This document shows positions 1 to 5,696 of a stretch of DNA of 42,738 nucleotides, piece after piece. The translations under genes were made by a program, and so were the position numbers. Below the pieces are notes generated by a model. The model was not told where the DNA came from. It saw only the letters and a list, made by a program, of their open reading frames with translations, and did no database searches. Position 1 is the stretch's first letter. Each line of letters starts with the position of its first letter. This stretch comes from a virus. The DNA lies in IMG/VR virus record IMGVR_UViG_3300022074_000107, positions 1-42,738 of that record. One strand, 5' to 3'.

Positions 1-2
1 CA

Positions 3-245
3 GTCAGACATGATGACCGCATTGATGCTCTCGCACAAGCTGTTAAGTATTACACAGATGCTATGGCAATCTCTGCTAACCAACAGATGATCCTCCAGAA
101 ACAAGAAGACTGGAATGACATGATGGATGCATGGATTGATGACCCTGAAGCTGCTGCTTCTCATATGGTCCTAAATATGCCTCTAAACCTAAGAAAAAAG
201 GCTCGTGGACTAAAAGACAACAAGTCAGTCCACACCTGGGTTTAG
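3..245 (+). CDS. Large terminase subunit, C-terminal part (T7 gp19-like), cut by the window start
   Basis: This is the end of the DNA-packaging ATPase/nuclease; its N-terminal part is at 42534-42738. The frame is open from base 3 and reads VRHDDRIDALAQAV, matching the conserved nuclease-domain stretch of T7 gp19 (AHDDRLDALRLGV). A charged helical tail follows and ends with HTWV and a TAG stop. About 80 codons are present. A downstream ATG at 63 lies inside this frame and is not a separate gene. The missing middle part should carry Walker B and most of the nuclease active site. Confidence 0.9.
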   Translation, partial: VRHDDRIDALAQAVKYYTDAMAISANQQMILQKQEDWNDMMDAWIDDPEAAASHMVLNMPLNLRKKARGLKDNKSVHTWV

Positions 246-248
246 GAC

Positions 249-268
249 CGGTCAGGGATCTATACAGG
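249..268 (+). repeat. 20-bp exact repeat, copy 1 (copy 2 at 6708-6727)
   Basis: The sequence cggtcagggatctatacagg lies 4 bases after the terminase stop and recurs exactly inside the RNA polymerase gene. By chance a 20-mer repeat in 43 kb is expected far less than once. CTATAcaGGgag loosely recalls the T7 promoter core CTATAGGGAGA, so a phage promoter is possible, but the spacing differs by two bases. Function is inferred, not shown. Confidence 0.6.
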
Positions 269-294
269 AGGAGGAAGGGTGGACCTCCGCCTGT

Positions 295-336
295 GAGAGG
301 AGACAAGTCATTAACATGACTTCTCCTCTCTTATTT
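295..336 (+). terminator. Strong hairpin terminator after the terminase gene
   Basis: GAGAGGAGAcaAGTCA (295-310) pairs with TGACTTCTCCTCTC (317-330) around a 6-base loop, with one two-base bulge, and is followed by a T-rich stretch (ttattt). It sits after the last late gene on the circular map, so it probably ends late transcription before the early small genes. Confidence 0.7.
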
Positions 337-481
337 AATATCCAGGTGAGCGTAGCGAACGGATATTCTGTAAGAACGGGCTAAAGCCCAAAAGACAATA
401 CATCCACTAACTTGTTCTATCTACTTGTTGATCTTTATTGTCCTCGTGATTGGACAATCTTATCAACTCTTACTCCACCTT
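337..481 (+). other. Noncoding leader with two small hairpins before the first small gene
   Basis: AATATCC (337-343) pairs with GGATATT (361-367), and GGGCTAAAGCCC forms a small hairpin near 379-390. CCACTAAC at 404-411 matches the start of a motif seen upstream of SSB, RNA polymerase and the 41468 gene. I see no convincing host-type promoter. Confidence 0.4.
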
Positions 482-784
482 ATGAAACCAATTGATTATC
501 CAGATAATGGTAATGGTCTATTCGTCCAATACCATGTCATGAGAGAAGGTCCTAACTACTTCCTCGTTAACTACAAGCAATCCTCTGTTCTTAGACAAGA
601 CCCAAAGGATGCATGGAGAGTAATGGGAGTAGCTAAGTTCACTACTAAAGCACAAGAACTAAAGCAATGGTGTCTTGATGTTCATGATGAATGGAGTAAG
701 AAGAAAGAAATGTCTCGTAAAGATACTTCCTTCGCTTCTGAAGCACAAGAAGAACCCAATGACAACACTAAGATGATCACATGA
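482..784 (+). CDS. Hypothetical protein, 100 aa
   Basis: I do not recognise this protein. It has a well-spaced hydrophobic/charged pattern (YPDNGNGLFVQYHVMREGP) suggesting a small globular fold, then an acidic, Ser/Glu-rich C-terminal tail. The frame is open from a TTG at 425, but the ATG at 482 is preferred because the extra 19 residues are hydrophobic and the start would be weak. Its stop overlaps the start region of the next gene (tgATG), suggesting translational coupling. Position just after the packaging genes on the circular map suggests an early, host-directed role; that is inference. Confidence 0.6.
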   Translation: MKPIDYPDNGNGLFVQYHVMREGPNYFLVNYKQSSVLRQDPKDAWRVMGVAKFTTKAQELKQWCLDVHDEWSKKKEMSRKDTSFASEAQEEPNDNTKMIT

Positions 785-948
785 TGGAAGATTTTATTCT
801 TGATGCAATCAAAATAGTTAAGTGTAAAAATTGTGGTAGTGATGTACCAGTCAATGCTCGTTACCCTATTAATGCAGTAGAGCAGTGTAAGTTCTGTGGT
901 CTCTATGGATCTACAGATAAGACCTGGAACACCTGGAAAAACAAGTAA
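784..948 (+). CDS. Small zinc-ribbon protein, 54 aa
   Basis: Two CxxC pairs are visible, C14/C17 (VKCKNCGS) and C36/C39 (EQCKFCGL), spaced 18 residues apart as in a zinc ribbon or rubredoxin-type knuckle. Such phage microproteins often bind nucleic acid or host proteins, but no specific function can be assigned. The start ATG at 784 overlaps the TGA of the upstream gene. The C-terminus is basic and aromatic (KTWNTWKNK). Confidence 0.65.
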   Translation: MEDFILDAIKIVKCKNCGSDVPVNARYPINAVEQCKFCGLYGSTDKTWNTWKNK

Positions 949-1020
949 TTCGTACGTTCATCCCTCGGGACGCATACCGGCTGACTATGGAACGGGAGTC
1001 AGTTTTACCTTGTATGAATT

Positions 1021-1137
1021 ATGTCTAACATCGTTTCTCGTTATCTCATTAATCAGAAGAAGAAAGCTAATAACTATAAGACTGATTGTCTTCGTTATCG
1101 TGGAGTTGCTTACCAATGTCCCTGCAAAGCTTCTTGA
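1021..1137 (+). CDS. Small protein with YRGVxY motif (DUF4278-like), 38 aa
   Basis: This reads from an ATG at 1021 to TGA at 1135-1137. The segment CLRYRGVAYQC resembles the YRGVxY core of the small cyanobacterial/cyanophage DUF4278 proteins, whose function is unknown. The N-terminal part is basic (NQKKKANNYK). Confidence is moderate because of its short length; the motif is the main support. The following ORF overlaps it by 22 bases. Confidence 0.55.
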   Translation: MSNIVSRYLINQKKKANNYKTDCLRYRGVAYQCPCKAS

Positions 1138-1247
1138 GTCGCTTTAAACAGGCTGTAGTGCTTAATCGTTGTCCAGTTTTGACTGTTGAAGAGCTGCATA
1201 AGCTTGATCAGCAGCGTAAATTGGCACGATTAGGCTATAAAAAATGA
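1116..1247 (+). CDS. Possible small basic protein, 43 aa
   Basis: An ATG inside the previous gene opens a frame to TGA at 1245-1247. The product is a predicted helix-rich peptide (SLQSFLSRFKQAVVL, then a Glu/Lys/Leu helix ending in LARLGYKK). No family is recognised. Overlap with the upstream gene and lack of a clear ribosome site make this tentative, but composition looks coding. Confidence 0.4.
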   Translation: MSLQSFLSRFKQAVVLNRCPVLTVEELHKLDQQRKLARLGYKK

Positions 1248-1310
1248 CAAAAATCTCTGAACCCTATTATCGTAGCTACAGGGACCGCGTTACCCCCAGG
1301 GGGGTGGGTC

Positions 1311-1960
1311 AAATCGCGCGCTAGATGTGCAATCTAGGCGAAAGCACTAGGTATCCGGCCGCAACAGGGCAACACCAAGCCAGGCTGCGGCTTCATCCTA
1401 GCCTCACCATCTGTCGGCGATCAGTATATCTTATCAATCAACATAAGCAACACTAATCACTCAGTCATACCAACAGATCAGGCCACATCAGCAGCAAGTT
1501 GAGTACAAATGCTCAGTGGCTTGACCTGTCCACTGGGCTATAGTAGATCCATAGTCTTCTTTGATGTTGAGAGTATCTCGACTCTCCCTGTAAAGGGTGA
1601 GGAGAGTCTCGAAACTTCAACCAGAAGACATGAGACCCTCAAACCTACAACTTCATAGCTGAGTCTTGTATTGGCACTGAGCCACCAAGATAAGCATTTC
1701 AACTCATTCACAGCTGTCCACTAGGCTATACAGTGGAGCACCTAGACAACTTGACAGACTGCGTCACTGACGTTCCCTTGCTCGGCGATTGAGCTTCCAA
1801 GCATTGCTTGGTTGGATACATTCACGACAACCGCAGTACCACCAAAGGTGGATGGCGAGCCACAGCCTAGACAGATCATGGCAACCTATGCACAGCCCGC
1901 TGTGAATGTACTTCGACTTGTACACATAGGTATTGCGTCACCAAGGACGCATTTCTTTGC
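1311..1960 (+). ncRNA. Candidate large structured (ornate) phage RNA
   Basis: No convincing gene fills this stretch, but perfect or near-perfect short-range helices follow each other: 1321-1326/1332-1337; 1347-1351/1397-1401 enclosing 1358-1363/1386-1391; 1511-1519/1530-1538; 1554-1560/1623-1629 enclosing 1566-1570/1617-1621 and 1580-1587/1601-1608 (with an alternative GUAA tetraloop hairpin at 1586-1597); 1664-1668/1686-1690 with 1672-1675/1681-1684; 1717-1722/1732-1737; 1762-1765/1769-1772; 1797-1802/1806-1811 and 1839-1843/1847-1851, both inside 1780-1784/1856-1860. A three-way junction, 1885-1890/1925-1930, holds two hairpins, 1891-1895/1900-1904 and 1907-1911/1920-1924. The density resembles large phage RNAs of the GOLLD/ROOL kind, although I cannot match a consensus. 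Pairing was found by eye; boundaries are approximate. Confidence 0.5.
1934..1951 (+). promoter_or_regulatory. Leader hairpin, copy 1 (TGCGTC/GACGCA)
   Basis: TGCGTC accaag GACGCA forms a 6-bp stem with a 6-base loop, followed by a T-rich tract and then the ATG at 1971. An almost identical arrangement precedes the ATG at 2231. It may be an RNA-processing site, a leaky terminator or a translational control element. Confidence 0.5.
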
Positions 1961-1970
1961 ACCTTTTTTC

Positions 1971-2147
1971 ATGACCTACGAAGAATCCTTCCTCTCCACA
2001 TGTGACGCTGAAGGCAACGCACCTGAATGGGCTATTGAGCAGATCTTCGAAGAGCACGGCTCAGACCTTGCAGACTTCGCTGAATCTCTTCCCTTCAATC
2101 AGTCCATGTTCAACGGCGAGGCCATCCTCAACTGGCTCGGGTATTGA
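1971..2147 (+). CDS. Small acidic protein, 58 aa
   Basis: I do not recognise a family. It reads MTYEESFLSTCDAEG and is rich in Glu/Asp and Phe, ending NWLGY. The frame is open upstream to 1812, but that part overlaps the structured RNA and looks noncoding, so the ATG at 1971, just after the hairpin and T-rich tract, is preferred. The high acidity would suit a decoy or inhibitor of a host DNA- or RNA-binding protein; that is speculation. Confidence 0.6.
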   Translation: MTYEESFLSTCDAEGNAPEWAIEQIFEEHGSDLADFAESLPFNQSMFNGEAILNWLGY

Positions 2148-2160
2148 GTAAAAGCTCACT

Positions 2161-2205
2161 GCTAGGTGCAACGCCTAGCTACCCAATTGCGTCAACAAGG
2201 ACGCA
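2161..2205 (+). promoter_or_regulatory. Leader hairpins, copy 2 (GCTAGG/CCTAGC and TGCGTC/GACGCA)
   Basis: GCTAGG (2161-2166) pairs with CCTAGC (2174-2179). Then TGCGTC aacaag GACGCA (2188-2205) repeats the hairpin at 1934-1951, including flanking bases (ATTGCGTCAmCAAGGACGCA) and the T-rich run before the next ATG. Duplication of hairpin plus spacer before two adjacent small genes suggests a shared regulatory leader. Confidence 0.5.
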
Positions 2206-2230
2206 AGTTGTTTACACTTTTTCACTTTTT

Positions 2231-2500
2231 ATGTTCAACAAATTCTTCAACAACCAAGTTCTTCGTCACGGTTATTCCGACTGTGCTGATTACATCATTG
2301 CCAACGTTGCTAATGCAACTGCAACTGTGTATTACAAGAACGGTAGTATCTATCAGTATGAAGGTGTTAGCCGCCGTGCTCTCATCAACCTGATTGTCAA
2401 CGACAACATCAGTCTGGGTCGTTGGATCAACGATGCACTTTTGTTTGTCGATAGCAAGTGTGCTCGTACTGGTCACTACTCCGAAGTTTTTGCTGCCTGA
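2231..2500 (+). CDS. KTSC-like small protein, 89 aa
   Basis: Residues around 35-75 (VYYKNGSIYQYEGVS, then SLGRWIND) follow the KTSC-domain pattern: a strand with NGSxYxYxGV, a helix, then an S-x-G turn and an aromatic. KTSC domains occur in small phage proteins and near some RNA-binding proteins; the biochemical role is not known. The frame is open upstream to 2144, but the ATG at 2231 directly follows the repeated hairpin leader and starts MFNKFF. The final codons overlap the 5' strand of a tRNA-like minihelix at 2491. Confidence 0.6.
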   Translation: MFNKFFNNQVLRHGYSDCADYIIANVANATATVYYKNGSIYQYEGVSRRALINLIVNDNISLGRWINDALLFVDSKCARTGHYSEVFAA

Positions 2501-2558
2501 GTCATAGCTCGGTGCGAGGGTGCGATTCCCTCGCCAGCACTTGTACCTAAGTGTACAA
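2491..2558 (+). ncRNA. tRNA-minihelix-like element plus hairpin
   Basis: GCGAGGG (2514-2520), loop TGCGATT, and CCCTCGC (2528-2534) form a T-arm-like 7-bp stem with a 7-base loop close to TTCGANT. CAGCA (2535-2539) can pair with TGCTG (2491-2495), giving a 12-bp coaxial helix of tRNA acceptor/T-stem length with the D and anticodon arms replaced by 18 bases. A second hairpin follows, TTGTAC (2541-2546) / GTACAA (2553-2558). It lies between two genes. Such minihelices are known minimal RNase P substrates, so an mRNA-processing role is possible. A similar element is at 22292. Confidence 0.45.
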
Positions 2559-2581
2559 ATTGTCCACCTACTTTCTTTCAC

Positions 2582-2878
2582 ATGACAATTACACAAACAC
2601 CTACACACACCATCTTGGGTGAAGAGTTCGAGCTTGACGAACTCAAGGACATAGCACGACACGGTGCTAACACTGGTGTGCATGGCTTCACCTATTCGTC
2701 TGACTTGTGTGACATGTTCAACAAGTACGAGGACGAGATTGAGAACCTGCTCGATGACATCGGATACACCATGCATGATGTGATGATCGATCGTCAATTC
2801 GACACTGTTCAACAATACAAGGAGTGGGCTTGCTGGGCATACCTTGAGATTGAAGCTGCTCGTATTACTGAGGTTTGA
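2582..2878 (+). CDS. Hypothetical phage protein, 98 aa (DUF7222-like)
   Basis: The pattern LKDIARHGANTGVHGFTYSS followed by a helix with DEIENLLDDIGY resembles small phage proteins of the DUF7222 type, which have a Gly-rich HGxxxGxxGF motif and a following acidic helical segment; their function is unknown. The product is strongly acidic overall. Start at ATG 2582 after a pyrimidine-rich stretch with no clear Shine-Dalgarno, a common situation in cyanophages. Confidence 0.6.
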   Translation: MTITQTPTHTILGEEFELDELKDIARHGANTGVHGFTYSSDLCDMFNKYEDEIENLLDDIGYTMHDVMIDRQFDTVQQYKEWACWAYLEIEAARITEV

Positions 2879-2887
2879 TTATTGATT

Positions 2888-3049
2888 ATGTTTGTTATTT
2901 CACATGGACCTGACGAGGAGTGGTTCACCTCAGAAGAAGAAGCAGTTGATGCTGCTTTTGATTGGAGTGTAGAGACAGGCGGTGACACGATCACCGTCTC
3001 TCGTGTACATCAAGGTCGCACATTCCCACACATGGAGGTGTTCGCATGA
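2888..3049 (+). CDS. Hypothetical acidic protein, 53 aa
   Basis: Starts MFVISHGPDEEWFTSEEEAV and ends MEVFA. It looks like a small alpha/beta fold with a short beta strand, an acidic helix (EEEAVDAAFDW) and a second strand (DTITVSRV). It has no family I recognise. Its TGA overlaps the ATG of the next gene, which places it in a translationally coupled microgene string running to about 4200. Confidence 0.6.
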   Translation: MFVISHGPDEEWFTSEEEAVDAAFDWSVETGGDTITVSRVHQGRTFPHMEVFA

Positions 3050-3210
3050 TGCAAGATTTGCTTGATCCTATCAACTGGTCTCTTACATATGGACCACAAG
3101 AACTAGACAATTGGAATGATCGTATCTCGATCTACCAACAACTGTGTAGTACTCCGTATTACACGGATGCAGATGACTACATGGAGTACACATCTTCGGA
3201 GGTTATCTGA
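3049..3210 (+). CDS. Hypothetical protein, 53 aa
   Basis: Reads MQDLLDPINWSLTYGPQELD and is rich in Asp, Tyr and Trp. Start ATG overlaps the upstream TGA by one base, and its own TGA overlaps the next ATG (tgATG). An ATG three bases upstream is an alternative start in the same frame. No family is recognised; the coupling and composition support a real gene. Confidence 0.55.
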   Translation: MQDLLDPINWSLTYGPQELDNWNDRISIYQQLCSTPYYTDADDYMEYTSSEVI

Positions 3211-3365
3211 TGACAATCACGTATCAAGTGTACCGTCTACTTGATGACGGAGAAGAACAATCATTGGGATACTTTGTCAATGACAGGGACGCAATGATTA
3301 AGGCGTATGAGTTCTACTCAGAGGTGCGTTATCCGCACGCATATGTTGATTGCCGTGAGGTTTGA
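3210..3365 (+). CDS. Hypothetical protein, 51 aa
   Basis: Reads MTITYQVYRLLDDGEEQSLG, then a helix with NDRDAMIKAYEFY, ending YVDCREV. The strand-turn-strand-helix look (YxVYRLxDDGExxSLGYF) resembles small cyanophage proteins of unknown role. It is coupled to both neighbours by overlapping or adjacent stop/start codons. Confidence 0.55.
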   Translation: MTITYQVYRLLDDGEEQSLGYFVNDRDAMIKAYEFYSEVRYPHAYVDCREV

Positions 3366-3368
3366 TTA

Positions 3369-3485
3369 ATGATCTGGAATGAATCAACTATCATCCTTGC
3401 AATTGTAGGGATGGTAGGTCTATTTAGCACGGCTGTTATCTATCAACGTGCGAATCGTATCAGCTCACGTTATTATAAACGATGA
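3369..3485 (+). CDS. Single-span membrane microprotein, 38 aa
   Basis: Residues about 7-25 (TIILAIVGMVGLFSTAVIY) form one clear transmembrane segment. It is preceded by a short acidic N-terminus and followed by a basic tail (RANRISSRYYKR), which predicts the tail in the cytoplasm by the positive-inside rule. It could act at the host membrane early in infection; no family assignment is possible. Its stop overlaps the next start by four bases (ATGA). Confidence 0.6.
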   Translation: MIWNESTIILAIVGMVGLFSTAVIYQRANRISSRYYKR

Positions 3486-3661
3486 AGTATTGCTTCAAGG
3501 ACGCAGATAGTTATCATCGCATTTTGTATGTCTACAATTCATCGTTGCTTGGTGCACAATGTAGCCTACCTATTGGTAGGTGGGAGTGTATCTTTAAGGT
3601 AGATGATGATGGCTATGTATACAATGCAAACAGCGATAATTCGTGGACACGTATCAATTAG
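3482..3661 (+). CDS. Hypothetical protein, 59 aa
   Basis: Reads MKYCFKDADSYHRILYVYNS and later GRWECIFKVDDDGYVYNANS, a beta-strand-rich pattern with three cysteines. Start ATG overlaps the upstream TGA in an ATGA arrangement, so translation is probably coupled. No family is recognised. Confidence 0.55.
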   Translation: MKYCFKDADSYHRILYVYNSSLLGAQCSLPIGRWECIFKVDDDGYVYNANSDNSWTRIN

Positions 3662-3765
3662 TGTTCACAATCATCACCACAGGGACACCTGAATCAACAA
3701 TTATTCAAGCGAAAGTATGGCATTGCTCGGAAAACAGAGGTATGACGAATATGAAGTCAGAATGA
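3661..3765 (+). CDS. Possible microprotein with GTG start, 34 aa
   Basis: A GTG at 3661 shares its G with the preceding TAG and opens MFTIITTGTPESTIIQAKVW, ending at TGA 3763-3765. The stop/start overlap fits the coupled string, and otherwise 3662-3716 would be an unusually long gap here. It overlaps the next gene in a different frame. Support is only context and composition. Confidence 0.35.
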   Translation: MFTIITTGTPESTIIQAKVWHCSENRGMTNMKSE

Positions 3766-3899
3766 AAGATAACGTTGGGAATGTACGTGTTGAGTATGTT
3801 CTAGCTCCTGATGTTCAACGTGCCGCATGGCAAGCACTGGAGCTATCCAGCCAGCGTAATTGTACACTAACGGATGTGAGGATGTGTGATGAGTGGTAA
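3717..3899 (+). CDS. Hypothetical protein, 60 aa
   Basis: Reads MALLGKQRYDEYEVRMKDNV and has an alternating beta pattern followed by a helix (DVQRAAWQALELS). This resembles small phage proteins with a single antiparallel sheet and a helix; the function is unknown. It overlaps the next gene start by 11 bases. Confidence 0.55.
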   Translation: MALLGKQRYDEYEVRMKDNVGNVRVEYVLAPDVQRAAWQALELSSQRNCTLTDVRMCDEW

Positions 3900-4200
3900 G
3901 TATTACCCAAATAATTTTGATGCTATTGCATCAGCACCTGATGAAGCTTTTGAGCCTATAACTTTCGAAGAGTTTTATGCATGGCGCTTGTGTCAGTGGG
4001 AGATGCCTGCATCAGTTGAGTGCATCATCCGAGCGCAACGCAAGGACACAGGAGAAGTTACTGAGCATGTGTATCAGCGTGCTCATGCTGCACAAAGACG
4101 ACTTCTTAATTACGTGCTCGATGGTGAGCATGAAGTCACCGTAGTGAATCACGAATCCGTACACCTAATCAAACTTAAAGATGACACAGATGATGATTGA
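3889..4200 (+). CDS. Hypothetical protein, 103 aa
   Basis: Reads MSGKYYPNNFDAIASAPDEA with an aromatic and acidic central part (FEEFYAWRLCQWEMP) and a C-terminal half of strands and helix, ending in an Asp-rich tail (KLKDDTDDD). The first start in frame is GTG at 3886; ATG at 3889 is preferred. No family is recognised. The acidic tail is typical of proteins that interact with nucleic acid-binding partners, but that is only suggestive. Confidence 0.55.
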   Translation: MSGKYYPNNFDAIASAPDEAFEPITFEEFYAWRLCQWEMPASVECIIRAQRKDTGEVTEHVYQRAHAAQRRLLNYVLDGEHEVTVVNHESVHLIKLKDDTDDD

Positions 4201-4414
4201 ACAGTTGACGCAAGAGGAGTACAGCAATCTTCTTGCATATGGTGATCCTGTATCGCACGATACTGTCGTGCAGTATCAGACTGGACAGACTGGTGACGAT
4301 CTGATGGAGCAATGGATTTCTACTTTGGATTCAACGACGTTTCCAGATTTGACATTTGGATATCAAGAACTTGTAAGAATCGCTACTTTAACTTGCATGT
4401 CCACTGCGGTATGA
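4193..4414 (+). CDS. Hypothetical protein, 73 aa
   Basis: Reads MIEQLTQEEYSNLLAYGDPV, with a Gln/Thr-rich middle and a hydrophobic C-terminus. ATGs at 4181, 4190 and 4193 are possible starts; 4193 gives the shortest overlap with the previous stop. It is the last of the coupled small genes before the regulator/integrase pair. No function can be assigned. Confidence 0.5.
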   Translation: MIEQLTQEEYSNLLAYGDPVSHDTVVQYQTGQTGDDLMEQWISTLDSTTFPDLTFGYQELVRIATLTCMSTAV

Positions 4415-4425
4415 TAGTCGTGGAG

Positions 4426-4435
4426 GTAAGCTTAC
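4426..4435. promoter_or_regulatory. Palindrome GTAAGCTTAC in front of the regulator gene
   Basis: A perfect 10-bp palindrome lies between a GGAGG ribosome site (4422-4426) and the ATG at 4439 of the MarR-like regulator. MarR-type proteins bind palindromic operators next to their own genes, so autoregulation is plausible. It also contains a HindIII-type hexamer, so chance cannot be excluded. Confidence 0.35.
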
Positions 4436-4438
4436 TTC

Positions 4439-4801
4439 ATGGATCCGCTCAAAAGACTGGAGACAGATAGCAGGCTTAACCTCCTGCTCACTGGTTGGGA
4501 AACCCTGCGCCTCATGCACAGGGAGATACCTGCACAAGCAGTGACTGTCCTCCTATATGTCGCCTCACACAACCCGTGCCATAAACAAGCGATAGAAGAG
4601 GATCAGAACCTGACTACTGCTAGTTGTTCTCGGATGATTGACTTACTTAATGACGGCTATGGACGTAAAGGTGTCATCACCAAGGGTCTTGGTCTTATTG
4701 ATAAGTACACCGATCCAGGCAATGCACGTAGGCAGATGTGCAGGCTGACACCTAAAGGTGAGCAACTTGTCCACCTCATTAAATCCACCATCTATGGATG
4801 A
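4439..4801 (+). CDS. MarR-like winged-helix transcription regulator, 120 aa
   Basis: The layout fits a MarR-type wHTH: an N-terminal helix, a core with VTVLLYVASHNPCH, a recognition-helix segment (TTASCSRMIDLLNDGYG), and a wing with a KGLGLIDKYTDPGNARRQ turn returning to RLTPKGEQLV, the classic end of a MarR domain. It would act as a DNA-binding regulator, possibly of the integrase or lysis/lysogeny choice. It has an unusually clear ribosome site in this genome and overlaps the integrase start by 8 bases, so the two are co-expressed. Confidence 0.7.
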   Translation: MDPLKRLETDSRLNLLLTGWETLRLMHREIPAQAVTVLLYVASHNPCHKQAIEEDQNLTTASCSRMIDLLNDGYGRKGVITKGLGLIDKYTDPGNARRQMCRLTPKGEQLVHLIKSTIYG

Positions 4802-5657
4802 CATCAGAACATGGCAACAAGCCATGCACTACACATTCAAGACACGCCACTCATGGAGACATGGGAGCGGTGCTAAGACTGCAATGACCAATTGCAATCA
4901 CTTCACTAGGCTGCGTGGTTCATCCTTCCCTGTAAGGAAGATCACTCAACCAATTATGAATGAAGTTTGTATTGAGCTTGAGGATGAGGGTAAGTCTGAT
5001 GCAACTATCAACAGAATTGTCTCGGCAGTCTCGACGGTGCTCAATCATTGTGCATTTGATGGATTGTTGAAGTCAGCACCTAAATTCAGACGACGCAAGG
5101 AATCAGAAGGTCGAGTGTTGTGGTACACCAAGGATGAGGTAGACAAATTGTGTCTCTTGTCCACTGATGTATTCATGCGTGAGGATCTCAGGGACATCAT
5201 CCTGTTTGCTGCCTATACAGGCATGAGGCAAGGTGAGATTTTAAAGATCAGAAAGAAAGACATTGACCTTGTGAGTAACAAGATCCATGTCGGTGGTGTA
5301 CCCACACAATTGACAAAGGCTAAGAACTGGCGAGTCATTCCAATTCATGAAAATATCATGGACCTAGTTACAACTCGTTGTTCACAATCATCGCGCGTAG
5401 ATGTACGCCTGTTCGGTGATGAATGGCGAGATAAGGATCAACTAGGGCGTGCTTTCAAAAAGGTAAACAAACTACTACCCAAGGATGAAAACTATGTCTT
5501 CCACACACTACGACACAGTTACGCAACATGGCTCGCTGAAGCTGGCGTCCCAATCAGATCTATCATGGCTCTGTGCGGGCACAAGCGTGTCGAGACAACA
5601 TTACGATATGCAAAGGCTACAGATGCAGCACTCACGGACGCGATGGCTGCTATCTGA
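4794..5657 (+). CDS. int: Tyrosine-family site-specific integrase
   Basis: This is a phage integrase of 287 aa when started at ATG 4794; the frame is open to a GTG at 4758 inside the regulator gene. The N-terminal part is a SAM-like core-binding domain. The C-terminal catalytic domain shows R145 (TGMRQGE), H237 and R240 (HTLRHSYATW), H263 (CGHKR) and the nucleophile Y272 (TLRYAKAT). All hallmark residues seen are intact, so it should be active. The tRNA-Leu fragment about 85 bases downstream is the expected attachment site, as in the related cyanophage P-SSP7. Confidence 0.93.
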   Translation: MDDIRTWQQAMHYTFKTRHSWRHGSGAKTAMTNCNHFTRLRGSSFPVRKITQPIMNEVCIELEDEGKSDATINRIVSAVSTVLNHCAFDGLLKSAPKFRRRKESEGRVLWYTKDEVDKLCLLSTDVFMREDLRDIILFAAYTGMRQGEILKIRKKDIDLVSNKIHVGGVPTQLTKAKNWRVIPIHENIMDLVTTRCSQSSRVDVRLFGDEWRDKDQLGRAFKKVNKLLPKDENYVFHTLRHSYATWLAEAGVPIRSIMALCGHKRVETTLRYAKATDAALTDAMAAI

Positions 5658-5660
5658 GCG

Positions 5661-5673
5661 CGACTAACGGGTA
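5661..5673 (+). promoter_or_regulatory. Degenerate copy of the CNACTAACG motif
   Basis: CGACTAACGGGTA, starting 3 bases after the integrase stop, matches CCACTAACGTATA (9082) at 10 of 13 positions. See 5853 and 9082 for the better copies. Confidence 0.3.
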
Positions 5674-5696
5674 GCGTTGTACACTGATTCGGTCAC

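Noticed and set aside
896-1147. 83-aa frame over the zinc-ribbon end and YRGV gene
   Set aside because: It is in a different frame from two better supported genes and has low-complexity hydrophobic content.
1244-1324. 26-codon frame after the 43-aa gene (ATGA overlap)
   Set aside because: It runs into the first hairpins of the structured RNA and has no protein-like pattern; too short to support.
1245-1960. CRISPR array or group I intron
   Set aside because: No regular repeat-spacer pattern, and I could not find the conserved P, Q, R, S intron elements.
1812-1970. N-terminal extension of the 58-aa gene
   Set aside because: The open frame coincides with the densely paired RNA region; composition is not protein-like and a better ATG follows the hairpin leader.
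2222-2815. 197-aa minus-strand frame
   Set aside because: It overlaps two + strand genes and the tRNA-like element; all other genes are on the + strand and it lacks a recognisable pattern.
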